A stretch of 64,000 nucleotides of DNA. Source: Celerinatantimonas diazotrophica. Lineage in GTDB: Bacteria; Pseudomonadota; Gammaproteobacteria; Enterobacterales; Celerinatantimonadaceae. Location: NCBI RefSeq assembly GCF_004339545.1, contig NZ_SMGD01000013.1:372001-436000 (forward strand), read 5' to 3'. Shown here one piece after another: positions 1 to 9,238 of this stretch. The position numbers and the translations under genes are program-made. The notes below the pieces were generated by a model. The model was given only the letters and a program-made list of their open reading frames with translations, searched no databases and was not told the origin of the DNA. Each line of letters opens with the position of its first letter. The stretch's first letter is position 1.

Positions 1-16
1 TCATATTTTTATCCAA
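1..16 (-). CDS. Probable cheY, first five codons only (cut by window edge)
   Basis: Only the first codons are present, read leftward off the window: a TTG (or an ATG four codons later) giving M-D-K-N-M, with a strong AGGAGG ribosome-binding site about six bases upstream. Vibrio-type CheY proteins begin with a similar M-x-K-N-M stretch, and cheY commonly follows fliA in polar flagellar clusters, so cheY is the best guess. The product would be the chemotaxis response regulator that binds FliM. The call rests on five residues and synteny. Confidence 0.4.
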
Positions 17-145
17 AGTATCCCTCCTACCAGGATATATTATGCATTAACGATAATGCTAACGAACTGATACTTAGAGGCTAATTATGCCCTACCCAAA
101 TTAATCTTAGTAGAGTCAACCCCATAATTATTAGTCTATAACTAG

Positions 146-871
146 CTACTGTGTCCAATCTTGCATGCGAACTTTTAATCGAGCCAATGCTTGACTATGA
201 ATTTGGCTCACCCGAGATTCAGACACACTCAGCACTTCACCAATCTCTTTAAGATTTAGTTCTTCGTCATAATAAAGCGATAATACGAGAGCTTCTCGTT
301 CTGGCAAATGATGAATGCAATCGCTTAAAGCCTGCTGAAAACGTTCATTGGCAAACCCTTCAAAGGGGCGATTATGCGCTCTGGAAGCTTCATTACTTAA
401 TACATCTTCACTGACACCTAAATCATCAATACCTAAAATTTTACCACTGCTGACATCACTTAGCATGGCATGATATTCACCAATCGACACTTCTAAATAA
501 GCAGCAACTTCAGTATCTTTAGCATCACGCCCTTTTTCACGCTCAACAGCGGCGATCGCTTCGTTGATCATTCGGCTGTTTTTGTGAACTGAGCGAGGTA
601 CCCAATCACCACGGCGAATTTCATCCAACATAGCGCCCCGAATCCGGATCCCTGCATAGGTTTCAAAACTGGCACCTTTGCTTCCGTCAAAATTACGAGC
701 AGCCTCAATTAGTCCAATCATCCCTGCCTGAATGAGATCCTCAACAATCACACTGGCTGGCAAACGAGCCATCAAGTGATGCGCGATTCGTTTAACCAAC
801 GAACTATGTTTAGCGACAATAGTCTCCGTATCATCCGCGACCATACTGCTGTATGCATAAGCTTTGTTCAC
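146..871 (-). CDS. fliA: RNA polymerase sigma28 factor FliA
   Basis: Flagellar sigma factor that directs transcription of late genes such as flagellin; it is held by FlgM until hook completion. The 241-residue length fits the family. Region 2 is seen in the stretch around DLIQAGMIGLIEA and the RIRGAMLDEIRRGDWVPRSV motif, and region 4 near the C-terminus in LNLKEIGEVLSVSESRVSQIHSQA, a helix-turn-helix. It is the last gene of the flhA-flhF-flhG-fliA run, 10 bases after flhG. Sigma28-like sites upstream of both flagellins in this window are its expected targets. Confidence 0.97.
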   Translation of the reverse strand: MNKAYAYSSMVADDTETIVAKHSSLVKRIAHHLMARLPASVIVEDLIQAGMIGLIEAARNFDGSKGASFETYAGIRIRGAMLDEIRRGDWVPRSVHKNSRMINEAIAAVEREKGRDAKDTEVAAYLEVSIGEYHAMLSDVSSGKILGIDDLGVSEDVLSNEASRAHNRPFEGFANERFQQALSDCIHHLPEREALVLSLYYDEELNLKEIGEVLSVSESRVSQIHSQALARLKVRMQDWTQ

Positions 872-881
872 GGCTCCCCCT

Positions 882-1754
882 CTAACTGCCCGGTGTATTC
901 AGCAGACTTTCAATAAAGAATTCGAGATGTCCTCGAGCCTGGTCTGGTATTGGCCAAGAAGCAGCCTTACTCGCCAGAGACCGAAAAGCTAACGAAGCAG
1001 GTGACTTAGGAAAACCATCTACAATCACTTTTTGCTTACGAACAGCCTGACGAACATTATTGTCATATGGAATACATGCTACTAATTCTAGCGTAGCATC
1101 AAGAAAACGGTCAGTGACTCGCGTCAATTTGGTATATAACTCTTGTCCTTCACGCAGGTTATGAACCATATTCGCCACAATTTTAAATTTATAACAACCA
1201 TGTTCATTAGACAGAATCTTAATCAATGCATAAGCATCGGTAATAGATGTCGGCTCATCACAAACCACAACTAGAATATCCTGAGCAGCGCGAGAAAAAC
1301 TCAGCACCATCTCCGAAATCCCAGCTGCAGTATCCACTAGCAACACATCTATCGGCGTTTTTAGCTCGCTAAATGCTCGAATAAGTCCTGCATGTTCAGT
1401 CTGAGACAACTCCACCATCGATTGAGTCCCAGAGGTCGCAGGTGCGATTAGGATGCCATTGGGTCCTTCAACGAGGATATCTTCCAGCTGACACTCTCCA
1501 CGCAATACATGCGATAAATTACGGGTTACCCGCAACCCTAGCATGACATCAACATTCGCTAGTCCTAAATCCGCATCCAGAACCATCACACGTTTACCTT
1601 GCGCAGCCATGGCCACGGCCATATTCAGTGTAACGTTAGTTTTGCCAACGCCACCTTTGCCACCAGTTACTGCAATGACTTTCACTTTTTTGTTCTTTTG
1701 CATCATTTTTAAGCCACTAGCCTGATTAAACTGAGTTAAATAATTATTGTACAT
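882..1754 (-). CDS. flhG: MinD-like ATPase FlhG (FleN), flagellar number regulator
   Basis: ParA/MinD-family ATPase that limits polar flagellar number, acting against FlhF and FlrA/FleQ. The deviant Walker A motif GGKGGVGKTN lies near residue 31, followed by DADLGLANVD and a D-T-A-A-G switch motif near residue 141, all typical of FlhG. An N-terminal stretch ending in a glutamine- and lysine-rich segment before the Walker motif fits the activating DQAxxLR-like region (here NQASGLK). The ATG at 1754 has only a weak ribosome-binding site; a start at the internal Met-Met near residue 17 is possible but would remove this motif. It sits 11 bases after flhF. Confidence 0.95.
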   Translation of the reverse strand: MYNNYLTQFNQASGLKMMQKNKKVKVIAVTGGKGGVGKTNVTLNMAVAMAAQGKRVMVLDADLGLANVDVMLGLRVTRNLSHVLRGECQLEDILVEGPNGILIAPATSGTQSMVELSQTEHAGLIRAFSELKTPIDVLLVDTAAGISEMVLSFSRAAQDILVVVCDEPTSITDAYALIKILSNEHGCYKFKIVANMVHNLREGQELYTKLTRVTDRFLDATLELVACIPYDNNVRQAVRKQKVIVDGFPKSPASLAFRSLASKAASWPIPDQARGHLEFFIESLLNTPGS

Positions 1755-1765
1755 GCTTGTTGGGC

Positions 1766-3184
1766 CTACATCTGTCGAGAATCACTTGGCCAATAATACG
1801 CGTTACTATTTGATTCTGGTTCAAGAGCTTGAGCAACTAATTCATGGGCATCAGCCACCGCGATATCTTCGGGCACTCGTTGACCATTAGTAATATAACT
1901 AATTGGAAGCGCATGAGTCAGCGTAACATTGAGCACCTCAGCCAAACACAAACTTTCATCAAGTTTAGTTAAAATAGTTCCAGCTAACGGAATACGACTG
2001 AAATGCTGAACGGTCTCTTCAATAACTCGGCGCTGGGCGTTCGCCGGCATCACCAAATAATTATGAATATTCACTCGACTATTTTTGACCAGCGCATCTA
2101 ACTGCTCATTGAGTCTTAAATCTCGCTGGCTCATTCCTGCGGTATCAATTAAAACCAACCGTTTTTCACGAAACTGATAGAGTAGTTCTGATAACTCTTC
2201 TTCATTTTGTGCAACCCGCACTGGACACCCCATAATTTTACCATAGGTTGCTAGCTGTTCATGCGCACCAATACGGTAGGTGTCAGTCGTAATCATCGCC
2301 ACCTGTTCACTACCATAACGTTTGGCAAAACGGGCTGCCAATTTAGCAATGGTGGTGGTCTTACCAACCCCCGTAGGTCCTAGTAGCGCAACAGCACCAC
2401 CTTCGATAAGAACATCGTCATCACTGGTTTCAACCTGTGCGGCTAACAGTTCATGGATCTGCTGCCATGCTTCGCTAGGCACGCAATTTTCTGGAACTAA
2501 GCTGGCTAATTGATCCGCCAGCTCATCGGCAAAACCTAACGATTGCAGCTCTTTGATCATCATCGCCCGAATCGGTTCTTCACGCTCAACTTCCTGAAAC
2601 ATCAATCCAGATACCTGATGCTCCAGCAATTTGCGCATGGATGTCATTTCTGCTTTGAGTTCTTCAATCGCTTTGGCTTGATCATCTCCCTGCGGACGAG
2701 GATTACTACGACGATTCGCTGATTTTTTAAACTCATTACCAGCACGCCCACGGCTGTGTTCCCAGTGCTGCTGTTCAGCTAGAGTCTTTGGTCGATGGTT
2801 GGTTATTGGACGCTCCGGAGGTTCAGACTCCTTCGGTTTGACTTCTTTTAAATGTTTCTGCTGACGACGTAAAAAATTAGCTAAGTTATCTTTTAAGCTA
2901 GCAGATTCGTCAAAATCTTGTAATACATCATTCTTTTGCTTTTTATAAGCAGCCGTTTGCGATGATTGTTTTACGGCCCCAGACGAAATATTGACACTGT
3001 CTTGCGCTAGTTCTCTCTCAGCTGGTAACGTTTCTTCACCGACCCCATAGTCAACGGCAGCAACAATCTCAATGCCGCCCGTCACTTTTTTATTAGACAT
3101 GATGACTGCGTCGCTACCTAAAGTTTCCTTGACTTCTAGCAGCGCACTTCGCATGTCTTTGGCAAAAAACCGTTTCATTTTCAC
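1766..3184 (-). CDS. flhF: SRP-like GTPase FlhF, polar flagellum placement
   Basis: Signal-recognition-particle-type GTPase that recruits early flagellar parts to the pole. The protein is 472 residues: an N-terminal B domain starting MKMKRFFAKDMR, a charged low-complexity linker (about residues 75-180), then an NG domain with P-loop GPTGVGKTTTIAKLAA, DTYRIGAHEQL, DTAGMSQRD and TKLDE. The start is a GTG nine bases after AGGAG; an ATG two codons later is less well spaced. Its presence with FlhG indicates a polar rather than peritrichous flagellum. It is 16 bases downstream of flhA, in the same operon. Confidence 0.96.
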   Translation of the reverse strand: MKMKRFFAKDMRSALLEVKETLGSDAVIMSNKKVTGGIEIVAAVDYGVGEETLPAERELAQDSVNISSGAVKQSSQTAAYKKQKNDVLQDFDESASLKDNLANFLRRQQKHLKEVKPKESEPPERPITNHRPKTLAEQQHWEHSRGRAGNEFKKSANRRSNPRPQGDDQAKAIEELKAEMTSMRKLLEHQVSGLMFQEVEREEPIRAMMIKELQSLGFADELADQLASLVPENCVPSEAWQQIHELLAAQVETSDDDVLIEGGAVALLGPTGVGKTTTIAKLAARFAKRYGSEQVAMITTDTYRIGAHEQLATYGKIMGCPVRVAQNEEELSELLYQFREKRLVLIDTAGMSQRDLRLNEQLDALVKNSRVNIHNYLVMPANAQRRVIEETVQHFSRIPLAGTILTKLDESLCLAEVLNVTLTHALPISYITNGQRVPEDIAVADAHELVAQALEPESNSNAYYWPSDSRQM

Positions 3185-3200
3185 TGATTACTTCTCCTGC

Positions 3201-5312
3201 CTATTGCCCAATAGAGCTGACAATTCGAATCTGTTTCTCTTCCGGTACTTCTTGATAAGAGAGCACCCGAAGACCTGGAATCGCATTTTTAACAAATCGC
3301 GACAGGCTAGCTCTTAATATGCCAGACGTCAGCAATATGGCTGGCTGACCGACTAATTCTTGATTCTGAGCAGCTTGGGTCAATGATGTCTGTAATTTTT
3401 CAGCTAAGCCGGGTTCAATCCCAGCCCCTTCATTCCCTGCCGCCTGCATAGACTGATGCAATATTTGTTCCAAATCTGGGGATAAAGTAATAACTGGCAG
3501 TTCTTGTTCTGAGCCAATTAACTCTTGCACAATCATTCGTTTTAAGGCGATTCGGCAAGCTGCGGTCAAAACTTCATGGTCCTGACTCTTCGGCCCATAT
3601 TCAACCAGTGTTTGCACAATCGTTCGAATATCACGAATGGGCACCCCCTCATTAAGTAAGTTCTGCAGCACTTTCACTACCACCGATAAAGGCAATGTAT
3701 CTGGAACAAGTCCTTCAACAAGTTTAGGATATGATTTAGATAACATATCTAATAGATTCTGTACTTCTTCATGGCCCAGCAATTGCGCAGCATGGTTAGT
3801 GAGTAACTGACTCAAATGAGTTGCTACAACGGTTGCAGAGTCTACCACAGTAAAACCAAGGGTTTGGGCATGTTCACGAATTTCACTACTAATCCATTTA
3901 GCTTCTAAACCAAATGCCGGGTCATGTGTGGGTAAGCCTTCTACATCGCCGAAAACCTGTCCGGGGTTAATGGCCATCTCGCGGTCATGGTAAACATCCG
4001 CTTCACCAAAGGTGATTCCCATCAGTGAGATCTGATATTGATTCGGACCTAAATCGAGATTATCGCGAATATGCACCGCTGGCACCAAAAAGCCCAATTC
4101 TTGCGAAAGTTTTTTACGAACCCCTTTAATACGTGACAACAACTCTCCACCCTGAGATTTATCAACCAAAGGAATTAATCGATACCCGACTTCAAGACCA
4201 ATGACATCAACGGGTTGCACGTCATCCCAACCCAATTCTTTAGGCTCTGCTGACGGCAAATGACTGGCCTCAACCGATGCTTTATCTGCTTCATCCTGCT
4301 GTTTTTTCATCACTTTCAAGCGCAAGTATGCGCCACCAGCACATAATAGGGCAAAGCTTAAAAAAGCGATATGTGGCATGCCAGGAACTATTCCCATAAT
4401 TGACAAAATAATAGCCGCGATAATCAGTACCCGTGGATTTTGCAGCATCTGCAACTGAACCGCTTCGCCCATATCCTGTTCAGTATTTTGCCGAGTGACA
4501 ATAATGGCCGCTGCAATCGATAATAATAGCGATGGGATTTGGGCAACCAGACCATCACCAATAGTTAGCAATGTGTATACTTGCGCAGCCTGTGAGAAAC
4601 TTAATCCATGCTGAGCGACCCCAATAATAAACCCACCGACGATGTTGATGGTTAAAATCAGAATCCCCGCTATCGCATCGCCTTTGACAAATTTACTGGC
4701 CCCATCCATCGAACCATAAAAATCAGCCTCAGAAGTCACGTCCTGACGACGCTGTTTAGCTTGTTCTTGATCGATCAGTCCAGCATTTAAGTCCGCATCA
4801 ATCGCCATTTGTTTACCGGGCATCGCATCCAATGTAAAGCGAGCACTTACTTCTGAAATACGTCCAGCACCTTTGGTCACCACAACGAAGTTAATAATCA
4901 TCAAGATTAAAAAGACCACCAACCCCACAGCATAATTACCGCCAATCACCACCGAACCAAATGCTTCAATTACCTTCCCCGCAGCTCCGGGTCCATTGTG
5001 CCCATGGAGTAAAACTACTCGAGTCGACGCCACATTAAGAGCCAAACGAAGTAATGTCGCCACTAACAACACTGTTGGAAATGCAGCGAAATCTAACGGT
5101 CGCTTGGTATAGACAGCCACTAATAGAATGACCATCGATAACGCGATGTTGAAGGAAAAAAGCATATCCAAGATCATCGGAGGCATCGGCAAAACCACCA
5201 TCGCCAATGCTGCTAGAACTAATAAAGGCGTTCCGACACCATGCAAAGCTTTGCCTTGTAACTTGGTTATATCGCGTAATCGAAAATTTTGAAGAGAGTT
5301 AAGTAATTCCAT
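3201..5312 (-). CDS. flhA: Flagellar export gate protein FlhA
   Basis: Membrane component of the flagellar type III export gate; its cytoplasmic ring binds chaperone-substrate complexes. An N-terminal half of about eight membrane segments includes the FHIPEP-family signature region (LNAGLIDQEQAKQRR and neighbouring TKGAGRISEVSARF), followed by a long cytoplasmic domain. The open frame extends to a TTG at 5363, but a sigma54-like promoter at 5359-5374 overlaps that extension, so the ATG at 5312 (about 703 residues, near the usual length of 690-705) is chosen. It heads the flhA-flhF-flhG-fliA operon. Confidence 0.95.
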   Translation of the reverse strand: MELLNSLQNFRLRDITKLQGKALHGVGTPLLVLAALAMVVLPMPPMILDMLFSFNIALSMVILLVAVYTKRPLDFAAFPTVLLVATLLRLALNVASTRVVLLHGHNGPGAAGKVIEAFGSVVIGGNYAVGLVVFLILMIINFVVVTKGAGRISEVSARFTLDAMPGKQMAIDADLNAGLIDQEQAKQRRQDVTSEADFYGSMDGASKFVKGDAIAGILILTINIVGGFIIGVAQHGLSFSQAAQVYTLLTIGDGLVAQIPSLLLSIAAAIIVTRQNTEQDMGEAVQLQMLQNPRVLIIAAIILSIMGIVPGMPHIAFLSFALLCAGGAYLRLKVMKKQQDEADKASVEASHLPSAEPKELGWDDVQPVDVIGLEVGYRLIPLVDKSQGGELLSRIKGVRKKLSQELGFLVPAVHIRDNLDLGPNQYQISLMGITFGEADVYHDREMAINPGQVFGDVEGLPTHDPAFGLEAKWISSEIREHAQTLGFTVVDSATVVATHLSQLLTNHAAQLLGHEEVQNLLDMLSKSYPKLVEGLVPDTLPLSVVVKVLQNLLNEGVPIRDIRTIVQTLVEYGPKSQDHEVLTAACRIALKRMIVQELIGSEQELPVITLSPDLEQILHQSMQAAGNEGAGIEPGLAEKLQTSLTQAAQNQELVGQPAILLTSGILRASLSRFVKNAIPGLRVLSYQEVPEEKQIRIVSSIGQ

Positions 5313-5358
5313 AAAGCGGCGATTTTCCGACAGTTCTAATACTCGATAAGGAACTAAA

Positions 5359-5374
5359 AGCAAAAATCGCGCCT
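5359..5374 (-). promoter_or_regulatory. Sigma54-like promoter for flhA operon
   Basis: On the minus strand the site reads AGGCGC-GATTT-TTGCT, with the GG and GC elements 10 bases apart as in the sigma54 consensus TGGCAC-N5-TTGCW. The predicted start lies about 36 bases before the flhA ATG at 5312. A sigma54/FlrA-driven flhA operon is the known arrangement in Vibrio. Two positions differ from consensus. Confidence 0.6.
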
Positions 5375-5458
5375 AATCAGTACTAATCCTTACTAAATAT
5401 ACCGTAAAATGATTTAGTTAAACAATTTTATTATTTAAATCATGATGATAAATTAGAA

Positions 5459-6586
5459 TTAATACTGCAATTCATCAGGGATGGGAAGGTTAGTCGATGG
5501 TTTACGAGGGCGACTCGCTTGACCTTTGTTAAATTGTTCAAGCTGAAAGACATAAGCCAGAATTTGCGCCACAGCCACAAATAATCCATCGGGGATTTGA
5601 GCCCCAACTTTAGTCGTATGATAAAGCGAACGGGTCACCGCCGGTGATTCTAACACTGGGATCTCGTAATGTTGGGCAATTTCACGAATTTTAAATGCAA
5701 TCACATCAGCACCTTTCGCCACTACAATAGGAGCGCCAGCCTGTTCAGAGTCATATTTAAGTGCCACTGAGTAATGCGTTGGGTTAGTAATGACGACATC
5801 TGCCTGAGGTACATCAGCCATCATCCGCCGATTTGTCATCTCCATCTGCAAACGACGAATCCGCCCTTTAATTTCTGGATTACCTTCGGTGTTTTTATGC
5901 TCGTCCTTGATTTCTTGCTTAGTCATTTTTAGCTGTTTAACGTGATTCCAGCGCTGAAACGGGACATCAATCGCAGCAATCAGTAACAGACTTAAAGTCA
6001 TCAAAAAGAATAACCACTGCAACAAATGCAGTGCATTATCGATGGATCCGGGAAGCGTCTGCATTGAAAGGTTCATCATGGTGCCGAATTTAGCTTTAAA
6101 GATCCACCATACAGCCAACGCAATAACCAATACTTTAGCAATCCCTTTAGCCAACTCGACCACAGCCTGAATCCCAAACATGCGTTTAAAGCCAGATAAA
6201 GGTGACAATCGATTAAATTTAGGCGCTGCAGCTTGCCAGCTAAAGGCGACGCCTCCTAACAGCGTATTGCCGATTAATCCAGCAATCAGAATAATGACCA
6301 TAATCCACGCCATCGGCTTGACCAAGATTAACAACATACTGCCAATGCCATGGAGCATCAAATGCGGATCAAAAACTTCCGCGCGATCCAGTGAAAAAGA
6401 GGTTTTCATCACAAGAGCAATTGCCGTTGCCAGCTCTCCTCCGACCAACATCAATGCAACTGCAGAGCCAATCAACACCAGCGCCGTTGCCAGCTCCTTA
6501 GAGCGGGCGATTTGCCCTTTTTCACGCGCTTCACTTAAGCGTTTCTCGGTGGGTTGTTCTGTGCGTTCCTGATCTGATTCAGCCAT
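5459..6586 (-). CDS. flhB: Flagellar export switch protein FlhB
   Basis: Membrane protein of the export gate that switches substrate specificity from rod/hook to filament. It has four hydrophobic segments in about residues 30-215, then a cytoplasmic domain with the autocleavage motif NPTH (in VVITNPTHYSVAL). The 375-residue length is normal. The start ATG follows AGGAGC. It is last in the long fliE-to-flhB run, and a 146-base AT-rich gap containing the flhA promoter separates it from flhA. Confidence 0.97.
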   Translation of the reverse strand: MAESDQERTEQPTEKRLSEAREKGQIARSKELATALVLIGSAVALMLVGGELATAIALVMKTSFSLDRAEVFDPHLMLHGIGSMLLILVKPMAWIMVIILIAGLIGNTLLGGVAFSWQAAAPKFNRLSPLSGFKRMFGIQAVVELAKGIAKVLVIALAVWWIFKAKFGTMMNLSMQTLPGSIDNALHLLQWLFFLMTLSLLLIAAIDVPFQRWNHVKQLKMTKQEIKDEHKNTEGNPEIKGRIRRLQMEMTNRRMMADVPQADVVITNPTHYSVALKYDSEQAGAPIVVAKGADVIAFKIREIAQHYEIPVLESPAVTRSLYHTTKVGAQIPDGLFVAVAQILAYVFQLEQFNKGQASRPRKPSTNLPIPDELQY

Positions 6587-6603
6587 GACTGCTCCTTAGC
6601 GAC

Positions 6604-7383
6604 CTAACAGCTAATCTTAAGCAAAGAACACGCCAGGGTTCGACCCGCTCGCCATTGGTGCTCAAAATGAGCTAAAAAGTTACCGATCGTTAACCACAAG
6701 ATAAACAGACCAAACAACATACTCACCGCAAACCCAATTGAGAAAATATTTAGCTGAGGTGCTGCTCGAGTCATCACTCCAAACGCTAGGTTAATCAGAA
6801 GCATAGCGACAATAGCTGCGATGGTCATTGCAAGAGCAGCATAAAACAACTGTGAAAACCAGATTGCGATCATTTTATAATCAAGGCTCGAGAAGCCTAT
6901 TTCACCGATCGGAAGTGTTTTAAAACTCATCGTAATAAGGCGAATGAGCTCTAAATGACCATTGAGAGAGAGAAATACTAAAGTCGCCAGCAACAAGTAA
7001 AATTGTCCGACCACAGGACTATTCTGGCCATTAGTCGGATCAACCATAGAAGCAAATCCAAGGCTGGTTTGCATCGCTATCACTTGGCCAGCCAAAACAA
7101 AAGTTTGCATCACTAACTGGGTAATAAAGCCAATCGCAAACCCAATGAGTAACTGCTGGGCGATGATCAAAAATGAGCGCAACGAAAAAAGCTCAATACC
7201 GTGCACAGGCGGCAACATTGGCACAACCGTATAAGAAATGGTGACAGCCAGTAATAATCTAACACGCGCGGGCACAGCTCGACTGCCAAATGGCACCATG
7301 ACCATAAGCAAACCACTGATCCGCATAAATGACCAGAGATATAAGCTCAGCCAGTTTAAAATTACATCAGCCGGAAATTGCAT
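6604..7383 (-). CDS. fliR: Flagellar export gate protein FliR
   Basis: Integral membrane protein of the FliPQR export channel. The 259 residues hold about six hydrophobic segments; the stretch with FGSRAVPARVRLLLA near residue 32 and GFASMVDPTNGQNSPVVGQF near residue 110 is typical of FliR. It sits between fliQ and flhB, 17 bases before flhB, in the usual order fliP-fliQ-fliR-flhB. Confidence 0.96.
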   Translation of the reverse strand: MQFPADVILNWLSLYLWSFMRISGLLMVMVPFGSRAVPARVRLLLAVTISYTVVPMLPPVHGIELFSLRSFLIIAQQLLIGFAIGFITQLVMQTFVLAGQVIAMQTSLGFASMVDPTNGQNSPVVGQFYLLLATLVFLSLNGHLELIRLITMSFKTLPIGEIGFSSLDYKMIAIWFSQLFYAALAMTIAAIVAMLLINLAFGVMTRAAPQLNIFSIGFAVSMLFGLFILWLTIGNFLAHFEHQWRAGRTLACSLLKISC

Positions 7384-7412
7384 TTGCCTGCCTCAATACC
7401 AGTTTTGCATCG

Positions 7413-7682
7413 CTAATTAACGACTTGAGGGATCATGTTCACCATATTAATAAATAAATCCATCAACATCCGAGTAAACCAATGGCCAAACAACATTAAA
7501 ACCAATAAAGTGACAATCAGACGTGGCAAAAAACTCAGCGTCTGTTCGTTAATCGATGTTGCGGCCTGAAAAATTGACACGATTAACCCTACAATAAGAC
7601 TTGGCATAATAGCAGCCGATACCAATATAACGACCTGACTTAGCGCGTGGCGAAAAATATCTACAAACACTTCAGGTTGCAT
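7413..7682 (-). CDS. fliQ: Flagellar export gate protein FliQ
   Basis: Small two-helix membrane subunit of the FliPQR core. At 89 residues it has the family length, with two hydrophobic segments separated by FQAATSINEQTLSFLPRL, the conserved FliQ loop. A clear AGGAG precedes the ATG. It lies between fliP and fliR. Confidence 0.96.
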   Translation of the reverse strand: MQPEVFVDIFRHALSQVVILVSAAIMPSLIVGLIVSIFQAATSINEQTLSFLPRLIVTLLVLMLFGHWFTRMLMDLFINMVNMIPQVVN

Positions 7683-7691
7683 GGTGTGCTC

Positions 7692-8438
7692 CTATAATCC
7701 AAAGCTTTTAGCTAACGTACCCATCACCAGAGTCCAGCCATCAACCAACACAAAGAGCATAAGTTTAAATGGCAATGATACAATCATCGGTGAAAGCATC
7801 ATCATCCCCATCGCCATCAAAATCGAGGCGACCACCAAATCAATCACTAAAAATGGAATAAACAACATAAAGCCAATCTGAAAAGCTGTCTTTAGCTCGG
7901 AGGTGATAAATGCAGGGATCAATACCTGTATAGGCACATCTTTAGGATCTTTCACCTTAATATTTGCGATTTCAACAAAGGTTTGTAGATCCGTGAGCCG
8001 AGTCTGCCCCAACATAAACGTTCGCATGGGTTTTTCAGCTTCATGAAAGGCCTGCACCGAAGTTAATTTATCATTCAGATATGGCTGCAACGCATTGTCA
8101 TTTATTTTATTAAGTACTGGAGACATAATAAAAAAACTTAAAAATAGCGCTATACCAACTAACACCTGATTCGATGGCGTTTGTTGTAAGCCTAAAGCCT
8201 GACGCAAAATGGCCAGCACCACAATGATTCGGGTAAACGAGGTCATCATGATCACGATAGCCGGCAAAAAACTCAATGCCGTCATCATGGCCAAAATCTG
8301 CAATGTCACCGAGTATTCCTGACTACCATCAGGATTGGTTGTTACAGTTAAAGCAGGTAGAAAACTGTCTTTAGCACTTGCCGGAATTGCGATAAACAAC
8401 AGCAGTAGCAGCAAGCACCATTTTTTATTAACGGCCAT
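7692..8438 (-). CDS. fliP: Flagellar export gate protein FliP
   Basis: Core pore subunit of the flagellar export gate, inserted with a cleavable signal peptide. Starting at the ATG at 8438 gives 248 residues, with a leucine-rich signal sequence ending A-S-A and then conserved motifs such as [20 protein letters not shown] and the terminal [16 protein letters not shown]. The longer frame to 8528 runs into fliO and lacks a signal peptide at its start. fliO and fliP overlap by 11 bases, suggesting translational coupling. Confidence 0.95.
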   Translation of the reverse strand: MAVNKKWCLLLLLLFIAIPASAKDSFLPALTVTTNPDGSQEYSVTLQILAMMTALSFLPAIVIMMTSFTRIIVVLAILRQALGLQQTPSNQVLVGIALFLSFFIMSPVLNKINDNALQPYLNDKLTSVQAFHEAEKPMRTFMLGQTRLTDLQTFVEIANIKVKDPKDVPIQVLIPAFITSELKTAFQIGFMLFIPFLVIDLVVASILMAMGMMMLSPMIVSLPFKLMLFVLVDGWTLVMGTLAKSFGL

Positions 8439-8829
8439 TTCCTTTGAGAATCCGATTGAGTTGCTTGGCAAAACTTGGTGTTTGGGAATCACCATGCAAG
8501 GGTTCTGCCAATTTATCGATAAGTTCAATATGTTGATTAGTTACGCCCAATAAATATTGCGTCTGCCCAACCTGTACAACAATAACTCGTTCGCGAGTTC
8601 CCAAGGTAAGATTAGCAATAACTTTCATCTGGCCATTGCCAAAGGCATTAAAACGCGTTTTCTTGGCAAGCCACGCGCATATACCAATGGCAATCAGAAC
8701 AACCACCATCGATAATATCCATGAGAGCCAATCGGCTGAACTCAACGGCTGGCCTTCGGCATTCAATGACTCTTTCGCTTGGCTAACCAATGGCCAAAGA
8801 GTCAATAATATGACGAATAACGACCTCAT
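8428..8829 (-). CDS. fliO: Flagellar biosynthesis protein FliO
   Basis: Membrane protein that assists FliP folding and ring assembly. It is 133 residues, with a short hydrophobic N-terminus, a membrane segment at about residues 33-55 and a cytoplasmic domain with the family pattern [23 protein letters not shown]. Its start overlaps the fliN stop as ATGA, and its 3' end overlaps fliP. Confidence 0.93.
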   Translation of the reverse strand: MRSLFVILLTLWPLVSQAKESLNAEGQPLSSADWLSWILSMVVVLIAIGICAWLAKKTRFNAFGNGQMKVIANLTLGTRERVIVVQVGQTQYLLGVTNQHIELIDKLAEPLHGDSQTPSFAKQLNRILKGNGR

Positions 8830-9227
8830 TTGAGTTTTTTAATTCGCTCAGTCTGACTGATCACATCAGTCAGGCGAATCCCAAATTTATCATTGACAAC
8901 TACCACTTCTCCGTGAGCAACTAATGTACCATTGACCATCACGTCCAATGGCTCTCCTGCCACACGATCAAGTTCAACGACAGATCCTTGGTTCAGTTGC
9001 AATAAATTACGAATATTAATATTACTGCGCCCCACTTCCATCGAAATAGTCACAGGAATATCTAAAATTGCATCTAGCTTTTGCTGCTCTTCTTCTGAAA
9101 GCGATGAGCCAACTTTGGGATCTTGGGCAAACTCTTCTAGTTCTACCTTTTCAGCTCCCATCGACTCAGCCATTGCGGCGGCCCACTCATCAGCTAAATC
9201 ATTTTGATCTTGTGGTTCGTCACTCAT
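8826..9227 (-). CDS. fliN: Flagellar motor switch protein FliN
   Basis: C-ring component that controls rotation direction together with FliM and FliG. It is 133 residues: an acidic N-terminal region and a SpoA/surface-presentation domain from about residue 50 containing the VTISMEVGRSNINIRNLL and GEPLDVMVNGTLVAHGEVVVV motifs. It follows fliM after an 11-base gap and overlaps fliO by four bases. Confidence 0.97.
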   Translation of the reverse strand: MSDEPQDQNDLADEWAAAMAESMGAEKVELEEFAQDPKVGSSLSEEEQQKLDAILDIPVTISMEVGRSNINIRNLLQLNQGSVVELDRVAGEPLDVMVNGTLVAHGEVVVVNDKFGIRLTDVISQTERIKKLK

Positions 9228-9238
9228 ATTTTTGACCT

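Noticed and set aside
5313-5363. Upstream extension of flhA to a TTG
   Set aside because: It would run into the sigma54 promoter at 5359-5374 and add residues not found in the family.
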